Assembly: GCA_947176325.1 (NCBI GenBank)
Contig: CAMWQD010000015.1
Location: 1-11,896, forward strand
Length of the DNA stretch: 11,896 bases
Reading direction: 5' to 3'
From: an uncultured Bacteroidales bacterium
Lineage (GTDB): Bacteria; Bacteroidota; Bacteroidia; Bacteroidales; P3
A model generated the notes under the pieces. The model was not told the DNA's origin. It ran no database searches and saw only the letters and a list, made by a program, of their open reading frames with translations. The position numbers were made by a program, and so were the translations under genes. Each line of letters opens with the position of its first letter. The stretch's first letter is position 1. Of this stretch, positions 5,664 to 11,896 are shown piece after piece.

Positions 5664-7886
5664 ATGAAAATTCGTGACAAGTATGTAAAAGGAGGCTTCG
5701 GTCTCCTTTTCTTTTTTATGCTTGCGGTGTTCGGGCTTGTTTCCGCACAGCCGGCGGTTTCTTTGCAAACCACGCCGCAGGCTTGGTTCGGAGGGCTCAA
5801 TGCCGCCCATTTCGCTACCCTCGATATAGACGGCGACGGTCTTGAAGATTATATCGCTTTCGACCGTGTGGGTTCGCGGGTGCGGTGTTTCGGCCACGAT
5901 TGGGAATGGAGGCGCGGTGCCGAACACAATCTGCCGCCCCTGCGCGCATGGGTGCAGACCCACGACTACAACGGCGACGGACAAAAGGACATCTTTACCT
6001 TCAACGGCATTTCGGGCATAGCGGTCTATCGGAATGATTCGGGGAAATTCCACAAAGTTACGGACGGCCTGGAGGCCGAGATGTTCGGGCAGAAGACGCC
6101 TCTTTACTGCACGAGTGAGGACTATCCGGTGATAGCCGACATAGACGGCGACGGCGATTTGGACGTGTTGAACTTTTGGGTGCCTTCGTCGGGCGATTTC
6201 CTTCTGTATTACCGCAATTTCGCGAAAGAGGAATGGGGACGCGCCGATACGTTTCTGCTGCGTGTGGAGGATTGGAGCTGGGGTTGTTTTGTGGAAAGCG
6301 AGGAAAGCAATGTGATTTATCTAGACAGTTGCAGTGCGCGGAACAACGCGGCTTCGGCTCAGGCTTCGGCTTTGGCGGCGAAAGCGGGCGATTTTCCCGC
6401 CCGCAAACATGCCGGCTCCACGCTGTGGGCGTTCAAGAATCCTCAAACCGAGCTGTTCGACCTTGTGCTGGGCGACGTGGGTTTTCCCGACCTCTATTAC
6501 CTGCAAAACGGCGGCACGGCGCAAAAGGCGCGCATGGTGAGCTACGACACTTTCTTTCCGCGCACGGTGCCGGTGCGGCTGCACGACTTTCCCATACTCT
6601 CGCAGGTGTATGTGCGTGATACGCTCTGCTATCTCTATTCTCCCTATCAAAGCAATCCTTTCAAGACCGAGGGCGGTTGGAGCGTGTGGCGCTATGCCGA
6701 TACGGGCGGGGGGGCGCTCTACGGAAAGTTGGTGCAGAAGGATTTTTTGCAGGGGGCGATGATAGATGTGGGCGTGGGGGCGTATCCCGTGATATACGAC
6801 ATAGACAGCGATGGTTTGCCGGATTTGTTGATAGGGAATTACAGGGGCACCGAAAGCGCAACCTTAACCTTATACCGCAATACGGGCGTTTCCGGTGCTC
6901 CGGTTTTTGAAAAGGCGGACGATGATTTCCTGCGCTTGTCGCAGTATGCGCTCACGGCGCTGCATCCCGCTTTCGCCGATATGGACGGCGACGGCAAGGA
7001 TGAAATGGTGGTGGGTACGGAAAGCGGCGCCTTGTGGTTGTTCCGTCTGACGGGGGAGGGGACGGCGCTTGTTGCCGAGTTGCTTGATGATGATTTTCTG
7101 CGGGCGGGGCTGCGCGGCTTCTCCGCTCCGGCCTTTGCCGATGTGAACGGCGACGGCAGGCCGGATTTGGTGGTGGGGAGCAGGAACGGGCGTTTGGCCT
7201 ATTTTGAAAATGTGGGTGCTTCGGGCGCGAAATCGGGCGTTTTACCGCATTTTGAATTACGTTCGGATAGTTGGGGCGGCGTGGATGTAACCGACCGTGA
7301 TTTCTCGAATTTCGGCTATGCACGGCCAAGTTTCGGGCGCACCGAAGAAGGCCGCCTGCTTTTGGCCTGCGGCAACGAAAACGGAGAGGTATATCTCTAC
7401 GACAGCATCGAAGAAAACGTGTCGGCAGGAGTGTTCCGCTTTTTGGGAAAAGCTTCCGACACAGCCCAACGCACGATTCATACAGGCTGGCATGCATCCC
7501 CCGCATTATACGACTTCGATAGCGACGGCCGGTCCGAACTCGTTGTCGGAAACCAGTGCGGAGGGCTGGAATATTTCGTCTCCACCCAATGGACAACGGT
7601 CCCTCCCACGCCCGTATCCACAGAGCCAATTCCGCCTGCTGCCGCCCCCTCTTCCGTCTTGGCAAAAATCACACCAAATCCCTTTGTTTCACAACTTTTT
7701 ATAGAAACCGAAAAAGGATGCGGATTTGATTTGCTCGATATGAGGGGAAAGCGTGTGCGGCAAGGAAAATTGCATGCGGGACGGAATACCTTGACCCTCG
7801 AAACCCTGCCTGCGGGTCTTTACCTGCTGCATATTTCCGATATGGAAGGCAGGGAGTCGCAAAACGTAAAACTGATAAAACGATAG
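5664..7886 (+). CDS. Secreted FG-GAP/VCBS-type repeat protein with type IX secretion C-terminal signal
   Basis: This 740-residue protein has an N-terminal signal peptide (hydrophobic residues 12-27, cleavage near VSA-Q). Seven calcium-binding-type Asp motifs begin near residues 54, 101, 159, 379, 439, 493 and 617, for example DIDGDGLED and DVNGDGRPD, each followed by a hydrophobic strand, as in FG-GAP/VCBS beta-propeller blades. A gap in the motifs (about 168-378) includes an Ala-rich stretch (229-241). A Pro-rich linker (647-663) leads to a C-terminal domain (666-740) with KITPNPF and LPAGLYLLHI, the type A sorting signal of the type IX system. It should be exported across the outer membrane and anchored or released outside the cell; its ligand is unknown. 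The start is fixed by the signal peptide. It begins 15 bases after tRNA-Thr with no separate promoter seen. Confidence 0.9.
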   Translation: MKIRDKYVKGGFGLLFFFMLAVFGLVSAQPAVSLQTTPQAWFGGLNAAHFATLDIDGDGLEDYIAFDRVGSRVRCFGHDWEWRRGAEHNLPPLRAWVQTHDYNGDGQKDIFTFNGISGIAVYRNDSGKFHKVTDGLEAEMFGQKTPLYCTSEDYPVIADIDGDGDLDVLNFWVPSSGDFLLYYRNFAKEEWGRADTFLLRVEDWSWGCFVESEESNVIYLDSCSARNNAASAQASALAAKAGDFPARKHAGSTLWAFKNPQTELFDLVLGDVGFPDLYYLQNGGTAQKARMVSYDTFFPRTVPVRLHDFPILSQVYVRDTLCYLYSPYQSNPFKTEGGWSVWRYADTGGGALYGKLVQKDFLQGAMIDVGVGAYPVIYDIDSDGLPDLLIGNYRGTESATLTLYRNTGVSGAPVFEKADDDFLRLSQYALTALHPAFADMDGDGKDEMVVGTESGALWLFRLTGEGTALVAELLDDDFLRAGLRGFSAPAFADVNGDGRPDLVVGSRNGRLAYFENVGASGAKSGVLPHFELRSDSWGGVDVTDRDFSNFGYARPSFGRTEEGRLLLACGNENGEVYLYDSIEENVSAGVFRFLGKASDTAQRTIHTGWHASPALYDFDSDGRSELVVGNQCGGLEYFVSTQWTTVPPTPVSTEPIPPAAAPSSVLAKITPNPFVSQLFIETEKGCGFDLLDMRGKRVRQGKLHAGRNTLTLETLPAGLYLLHISDMEGRESQNVKLIKR
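6918..7208 (+). repeat. Two adjacent near-copy propeller units inside the secreted repeat protein
   Basis: Residues 419-460 and 475-515 share the pattern DDDFLR, a short variable stretch, (H/A)PAFAD, (M/V)(D/N)GDG, (V/L)VVG, G and L. The offset is 56 residues (6918 against 7086). The DNA is also alike at the DDDFLR codons. The other blades of the protein are much more diverged, so this pair looks like the youngest internal duplication. Confidence 0.6.
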
Positions 7887-7889
7887 AGT

Positions 7890-8513
7890 ATGCTGCTGAG
7901 TCTGCCCACCGCCTATCTTCCGCCTTTGGATTATTTCGCCGTCATGATGCAGTCGGACAGGTTCTTTATCGACGGCAACCGCCCGTGCAGCAAACAGACT
8001 TTTGCCAACCGAGCGCAAATCGTTACCTCGCAAGGCATTCTAAACCTTTCCGTTCCCTGCACAAAACCCAACGGACACCGTAGCTTGGACAAAGACTTGC
8101 TTGTCTGCAATCTCGAAAAATGGCAGCGCGACCATTGGAGGGGCATCGTCACCGCCTACAATAAATCACCCTATTTTCTCTATTATCGGGACGAATTGGA
8201 AACGTTCTATATGCAGAAACCGCAGAAATTGGTGGATTTCAATACCGCGCTCTTGGATTTCATCGTCAGGAAACTGCACTTGCCTGTAACGCGCGTGGAA
8301 GATGCTTCGGAGTTTGCCGAGGCCGAAACCGTTGCTTTCGATTTCGGCCCCAAGCATCCCGAAAAATATCACATAAACCCTTATATGCAGACTTTTCCGT
8401 GCGAGGTTCCCCTTCACAACATCAGCATACTCGACCTTATGTTCAACCTTGGCCCGGAAGCCGTTGTGTTTTTACAACAAGGCCGTCCGGCATCCGGAAA
8501 CCCCTTATTTTAA
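7890..8513 (+). CDS. WbqC-like family protein
   Basis: The 207-residue protein shows the layout of the WbqC family: an N-terminal AYLPPLDYFA (residues 8-17), KQTFANRAQI (35-44), a GILNLSVP strand (49-56), W78 with HW (82-83), and AYNKSPYFLYY (89-99). WbqC was named from O-antigen clusters and is proposed to act in glycan or lipopolysaccharide biosynthesis; its reaction has not been established to my knowledge. There is no signal peptide or membrane segment, so it is probably cytosolic. It starts three bases after the secreted repeat protein, which suggests translational coupling, and no other polysaccharide gene is near. Its 3' end overlaps the convergent aminotransferase gene by nine bases. 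Confidence 0.85.
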   Translation: MLLSLPTAYLPPLDYFAVMMQSDRFFIDGNRPCSKQTFANRAQIVTSQGILNLSVPCTKPNGHRSLDKDLLVCNLEKWQRDHWRGIVTAYNKSPYFLYYRDELETFYMQKPQKLVDFNTALLDFIVRKLHLPVTRVEDASEFAEAETVAFDFGPKHPEKYHINPYMQTFPCEVPLHNISILDLMFNLGPEAVVFLQQGRPASGNPLF

Positions 8514-9707
8514 TTTTGCAACCGCTTCCTTGATGCGGCGGGCGCTTTCCATGAGTTTGTCTTCGCTGGTGGCATAGGAGATGCGGAAACTCTTGGGGTC
8601 GCCGAAAGAATCGCCACCCACCAAAGCCACGTGAGCGTTGTCGAGCAGGAAATTGGCGAAATCATCTCCGCAGGAAATGGTCTTGTCGCCGAATTTCTTG
8701 CCAATCAGACCTTCGATATTGGGGAAGATATAGAACGCACCGGTGGGCACGTTCACCTTGAGCCCCGGAATTTCGCGCAACTTTTCAATCATCATGTCGC
8801 GACGCTTGCGGAAGGTTTCCACCATGTGCTTGAGATCTTCGGATTTCTGCGGGTCTTGCAGCAAGGCGGCCACGGAAGCTTTCTGCGCAATGGAGGAGGC
8901 TGCCGAGGTCATCTGTCCCTGAATTTTGCCGCAGGCGGCCGCAATGTCCTTGGGCGCGGCGATATAACCGATACGCCAGCCGGTCATGGCATAGCCTTTC
9001 GAAACCCCGTTCATGATGATGACGCGGTCTTTGATTTCCTCGAATTGGGCAAGGCTTTCGAATTTGCTTTCGAAAGTGATGAATTCGTAGATTTCGTCCG
9101 ACAGGATATATACGTCGGGGTGCTTGGTCAATACATCGGCCAAGGCCTTGAGTTCGTTGTAGCTGTAAACCGAGCCTGTGGGATTGCTGGGGCTGTTGAA
9201 AATCACCAACTTGGTTTTAGGCGTGATAGCGGCTTCCAACTTTTCGGGCGTTACCTTGAAATCGTCTTCGATACCTGCCTGAACCAAAACGGGCACACCT
9301 TCCACAAACTTCACCATTTCGGGATACGAAACCCAGGCGGGGCAGGGAATCACCACTTCGTCGCCGGGGTTCACCATAGCCAACAATACGTTGATAATGG
9401 CGTGCTTACCACCATTCGACACCACGATTTGGTCGGGCGAGTAGGTGAGTTTGTTGTCGCGGGTGAGTTTGGTGCAGATGGCCTTGCGGAGATCCAAGTA
9501 GCCGGGTACGGGAGGATAGTGGGTGAAATTGTTGTTGATGGCGTCGATACCGGCTTGTTTAATCACCATAGGCGTGTCGAAATCGGGTTCGCCCACGCTG
9601 AGGTTGATGACATCGATGCCTTGTTCTTGCATTTCGCGGCTCCGCTTGCTCATGGCCAAAGTGGCCGAAGGAGCCATTTCCAAAACACGTTTTGCTAATA
9701 CGGACAT
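8505..9707 (-). CDS. aspC: Class I/II PLP-dependent aminotransferase, aspartate aminotransferase type
   Basis: The full-length 400-residue protein has fold type I aminotransferase motifs: NLSVGEPDFDTP (35-46), SNGGKHAI (97-104, cofactor phosphate), SPSNPTG (172-178, Asn175), SDEIYE (203-208, Asp204 to the pyridine nitrogen), and GVSKGYAMTGWRIGY (234-248, Schiff-base Lys237 and Arg245). Arg375 in SFRISYA would bind the substrate alpha-carboxylate. This fits subgroup Ib aspartate aminotransferases, which exchange amino groups between aspartate and 2-oxoglutarate in the cytosol. Prephenate or other acceptors are used by some close relatives, so the exact substrate is not certain. It is separated from secG by a terminator hairpin and is probably transcribed alone. 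No perfect promoter box is visible in its short leader. Confidence 0.9.
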   Translation of the reverse strand: MSVLAKRVLEMAPSATLAMSKRSREMQEQGIDVINLSVGEPDFDTPMVIKQAGIDAINNNFTHYPPVPGYLDLRKAICTKLTRDNKLTYSPDQIVVSNGGKHAIINVLLAMVNPGDEVVIPCPAWVSYPEMVKFVEGVPVLVQAGIEDDFKVTPEKLEAAITPKTKLVIFNSPSNPTGSVYSYNELKALADVLTKHPDVYILSDEIYEFITFESKFESLAQFEEIKDRVIIMNGVSKGYAMTGWRIGYIAAPKDIAAACGKIQGQMTSAASSIAQKASVAALLQDPQKSEDLKHMVETFRKRRDMMIEKLREIPGLKVNVPTGAFYIFPNIEGLIGKKFGDKTISCGDDFANFLLDNAHVALVGGDSFGDPKSFRISYATSEDKLMESARRIKEAVAKLK

Positions 9708-9745
9708 AAAACTAGATTTTGGGGTTTTATCAAACTCTATATACT

Positions 9746-9775
9746 ACAAAAGAGACGCAGTTGGCTACGTCTCTT
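9746..9775 (-). terminator. Rho-independent terminator downstream of secG
   Basis: On the minus strand AAGAGACG and CGTCTCTT (9750-9757 with 9768-9775 on the plus numbering) form a perfect eight-pair stem with a ten-base loop, in which two more pairs can form after one mismatch. The minus strand continues with two more T residues before G, giving a short four-T tract. It lies 31 bases after the secG stop and before the aminotransferase start. It would stop the metK-TPR-secG transcript. On the plus strand no T tract follows. Confidence 0.6.
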
Positions 9776-9806
9776 ATGAAATCTGAACGAAAAAGGGCGA
9801 AGCCGA

Positions 9807-10154
9807 TTATTCGGCGGGTGCCTCTTCGGGCAGAGCGGTTGTGCCGGTGGGAAGCGTGGTGGGCAACACCGATTCCTGATCCACACTCAGTTCGCTCTTA
9901 ACCGCGTTTTCCGAACTTTGACGGTTGGGAATGGCGTAGGAGGCAATCAAGCTGAGAACCAAAAGGACAATGGAGAGTACCCAAGTGCCTTTTTCGAGGA
10001 AGTCGGCCGTTTTGCGCGCGCCCATGATTTGGTTTCCCTGTCCGCCGAAAGTGGAGGACAAGCCGCCACCTTTAGGGTTTTGAATCAATACAATGAGCCC
10101 CAAAAGTATGCATACAATCAGCAGCAGAACCGAGATAAAAATATAAAATCCCAT
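9807..10154 (-). CDS. secG: Preprotein translocase subunit SecG
   Basis: SecG is the accessory subunit of the SecYEG channel in the inner membrane. The 115-residue protein has two membrane segments (about 3-24 and 56-75). Between them is the cytoplasmic family signature LIQNPKGGGLSSTFGGQGNQ (23-42), then GARKTADFLEKGTW. A Ser/Thr/Glu-rich acidic tail (78-115) follows the second segment; such tails vary among SecG proteins. The gene begins 12 bases after the TPR gene stop on the same strand, and an AAGG (10162-10165 region read on minus) precedes the ATG. It ends the tandem run before the terminator hairpin. Confidence 0.95.
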   Translation of the reverse strand: MGFYIFISVLLLIVCILLGLIVLIQNPKGGGLSSTFGGQGNQIMGARKTADFLEKGTWVLSIVLLVLSLIASYAIPNRQSSENAVKSELSVDQESVLPTTLPTGTTALPEEAPAE

Positions 10155-10166
10155 TTTAAAACCTTG

Positions 10167-10904
10167 TTATTTAATTGAATACTCTTTTCTTACCCTACGG
10201 ATAAGGTTGGCAAAGTAACTACTTTTTTCTGGAAATTTCAAGCCCAAGCTCTCATAGACGGCAATAGCCTTTTCGGGAGCGCCGTTTTTGAGGTACATTT
10301 CGGCCAAAGTTTCGCTGCCGATACTGAAATCTTCGCGGTTGCTCCTGCCCGTGTCGGGGTCGAAGCGGGCGTAGTCGAAGCCTTCGTTGAGCGAAATGAG
10401 GTGTTCCTGCCCTTGCATGAAGCGGTCGATGATGGCGTCGGCCTGCCGGCGGTCGGTGTGTCGGGTTTGGGGTTCCGCCTGCTGCGGGCGCAGGAGGTTC
10501 CGCAGCCTGTCGACGGGTTCTTCCTCCGTTACGGGGCGGAAACCGGCGGCGGGGGTGCTGCTTTTCGGCAGGGCTTCGCTGCGGGGCGAAAATCCTTCTT
10601 CCTTGCGGCGGGGCAGACTGTCCTGAAAAGGAGAGAAATGCCCTTTGCCCTGCATCTTGCGCGGGCTTTGCGGGGCGGTCTGAACCTGTTGCTTGAGCCT
10701 TGCGCGGTCGGGCACCGTGATGGCCGTGAACGGCAGGGTGGACGCAAAGGTCTCCGCATCGCCGGTCTGCTTCAGATTGAGCAGAAACATAAGATGCGCA
10801 TATTGACAATAAGGGTAACGTGTTGTAAACTCCTTATAAGTCAATAGACTATCTGCATTCAGTTCTTCGGGCCTCGCACAAAAGAGGCTGATTTTTTTTG
10901 CCAT
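10167..10904 (-). CDS. Bacteroidota-conserved TPR protein of unknown function
   Basis: The 245 residues split into three parts. The N-terminal helical part (1-75) has PYCQYAHLMFLLNLK (31-45) and a DRARL motif (66-70), as in a family of Bacteroidota hypothetical proteins commonly found beside secG. The middle part (about 76-150) is rich in Pro, Arg, Ser and Gln and probably disordered. The C-terminal part has a tetratricopeptide-like helix pair (198-231, SETLAEMYLKNGAPEKAIAVYESL followed by FPEKSSYFA). There is no signal peptide, so it is probably cytosolic; TPR pairs usually bind protein partners. No function is established to my knowledge. It sits 36 bases after metK and 12 before secG; the secG partnership hints at a role near the envelope or secretion, which is inference. 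Confidence 0.75.
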   Translation of the reverse strand: MAKKISLFCARPEELNADSLLTYKEFTTRYPYCQYAHLMFLLNLKQTGDAETFASTLPFTAITVPDRARLKQQVQTAPQSPRKMQGKGHFSPFQDSLPRRKEEGFSPRSEALPKSSTPAAGFRPVTEEEPVDRLRNLLRPQQAEPQTRHTDRRQADAIIDRFMQGQEHLISLNEGFDYARFDPDTGRSNREDFSIGSETLAEMYLKNGAPEKAIAVYESLGLKFPEKSSYFANLIRRVRKEYSIK

Positions 10905-10912
10905 AACAGGGT

Positions 10913-10920
10913 CAAAGGTA
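10913..10920 (-). promoter_or_regulatory. TAnnTTTG box just before the TPR gene
   Basis: On the minus strand the eight bases read TACCTTTG, a perfect match to the Bacteroides -7 box, ending eight bases before the ATG. No TTTG element is found at the usual upstream spacing. If it works, the TPR-secG message would have almost no leader. Chance occurrence is quite possible. Confidence 0.35.
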
Positions 10921-10940
10921 CGAAAAGTCGGGCGTAGAGC

Positions 10941-11896
10941 CTATTTTATACCGAAAAGTTTGCGGAAGCGCGGCGCCCAATCGGTTTTTTCCCAGCCGAA
11001 GAACTCCACATTCTTGAAATAGCGTTCCTTTTTTCCGCTCTTTTTCACTTTGGTATCGGCATCGCGATAAAACACCTCCACTTCTTCGGTGTAGGGCTTG
11101 CGGCCGAAATGACCGTAGCTTGCGGTGGGTTTGAAGATGGGATTGCGCAGGCCGAATCGCTGCACAATGGCGTAGGGGCGCAGATCCACGTTCTTCAGCA
11201 GGGTGCGGGCGATTTCGCCGTCGCTCATCGCCACGTGCGAAGTATTATATGTATTCACATACAAGCCAACGGGTTGCGCCACTCCGATGGCGTAGGCCAC
11301 CTGCACCATCGCGCGGTCGCACACGCCCGCCGCCACTAAATTCTTGGCCACATGGCGCATGGCGTAGGCCGCAGAACGGTCTACCTTCGACGAGTCTTTT
11401 CCCGAAAACGCGCCCCCGCCATGCGAGGACATGCCGCCGTAGGTGTCCACGATAATCTTGCGTCCCGTAAGGCCTGTATCGCCGTGGGGGCCGCCAATCA
11501 CAAACTTTCCCGTGGGGTTTACATGAAGATTGTATTTCTTGTCGAAAAGTTTGCGATTGGCGGTCGAAAGCTTCTTCAACACCGCCGGCAGCACAATTTC
11601 GCGCACGTCGCGGGTAATCTTCCCGAGCATTTTCTTCTCGGTGTCGAATTCGTCGTGCTGGCACGAAATCACCAAAGTGTCGATGGCTTCCGCCTTGCCG
11701 TTGTCGTTGTAGCGCACCGTTACCTGACTTTTGGCATCGGGGCGCAGATAGGGCATCTTCTTGCCTTCGCGACGTATATTGTCCATTTCCTTCAAGATAG
11801 CGTGCGCCAGATAGATGGGCAAGGGCATATAGTCTTCGGTGTCGCGGCAGGCATAGCCGAACATCATGCCTTGGTCGCCCGCGCCCTGTTCCTCTT
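10941..11896 (-). CDS. metK: S-adenosylmethionine synthase, N-terminus beyond the window (partial)
   Basis: The reading frame runs off the right edge; 317 residues plus stop are visible, beginning EEQGAGDQGMMFGYA, the MetK signature. The enzyme makes S-adenosylmethionine from methionine and ATP in the cytosol. Other family motifs are GGPHGDTGLTGRKIIVDTYG and GGGAFSGKDSSKVDRSAAY (phosphate and metal binding), then VGLYVNTYNTSHVAMSDGEI. Compared with the E. coli enzyme the visible part is about 45 residues longer; part of this lies between YGHFGR and WEKTD near the C-terminus, where a Lys/Glu-rich insert of about 30 residues occurs. Extended MetK forms are usual in Bacteroidota. About the first 110 residues are missing. 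The ATG at 11867 is internal, not the true start. Confidence 0.95.
   Translation of the reverse strand, partial: EEQGAGDQGMMFGYACRDTEDYMPLPIYLAHAILKEMDNIRREGKKMPYLRPDAKSQVTVRYNDNGKAEAIDTLVISCQHDEFDTEKKMLGKITRDVREIVLPAVLKKLSTANRKLFDKKYNLHVNPTGKFVIGGPHGDTGLTGRKIIVDTYGGMSSHGGGAFSGKDSSKVDRSAAYAMRHVAKNLVAAGVCDRAMVQVAYAIGVAQPVGLYVNTYNTSHVAMSDGEIARTLLKNVDLRPYAIVQRFGLRNPIFKPTASYGHFGRKPYTEEVEVFYRDADTKVKKSGKKERYFKNVEFFGWEKTDWAPRFRKLFGIK

Noticed and set aside
8631..9698. Long open frame on the plus strand opposite the aminotransferase.
   Set aside because: The minus strand holds all aminotransferase motifs; the plus frame has no recognisable motif and a composition typical of an antisense frame.
9731..9750. 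TAGAGTTTG with an upstream TTTG on the minus strand as the aminotransferase promoter.
   Set aside because: The box has three rather than two bases between TA and TTTG and the spacing to the upstream TTTG is far too short. A promoter should lie in this gap, but I cannot place it.
1..11896. Mobile elements, CRISPR arrays, phage genes or toxin-antitoxin pairs.
   Set aside because: No transposase or integrase motif, no regularly spaced direct repeats and no terminal inverted repeats were seen. The tRNA genes have no adjacent integrase or duplicated 3' end that would mark an attachment site.

Overview
The window looks like chromosomal DNA from a member of the Bacteroidales (phylum Bacteroidota). 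Evidence: a perfect TAnnTTTG promoter box before the tRNA genes and another near 10913-10920, little Shine-Dalgarno signal, a C-terminal type IX secretion sorting domain, DUF6029 and Omp28-type envelope proteins, and the SecG/TPR arrangement and long MetK form of that group. I cannot name a genus. Coding density is high and no intergenic stretch exceeds 300 bases. I see no insertion sequence, CRISPR array or phage gene.

Left block (1-1642, plus strand): the tail of glycine C-acetyltransferase (kbl), a FlK-like hotdog thioesterase four bases later, and an RlmL-like THUMP/methyltransferase protein overlapping it by one base. The methyltransferase protein has lost the usual catalytic NPPY motif.

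Envelope redox block (1674-5389, plus strand): a TlpA-type thioredoxin with its own candidate promoter, a DUF6029 outer-membrane protein, an Omp28-family lipoprotein and a small four-cysteine lipoprotein. Every member carries a closely spaced cysteine pair (CxxC or Cx4C) in its exported part. This suggests an exported thiol-disulfide module and is the best candidate here for an undercharacterised system.

Central block (5454-8513, plus strand): a strong promoter, tRNA-Pro(CGG), tRNA-Thr(CGT), then a 740-residue calcium-motif repeat protein with a type IX secretion signal, then a WbqC-family protein. The repeat-protein start codon lies 15 bases after tRNA-Thr. A perfect 7-bp hairpin ties the tRNA 3' end to the translation start region.

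Right block (8505-11896, minus strand): metK (cut by the window edge), a Bacteroidota-specific TPR protein and secG run in tandem and end at a hairpin terminator. A class I aminotransferase follows, and its 3' end overlaps the convergent WbqC gene by nine bases. These are mostly housekeeping genes.
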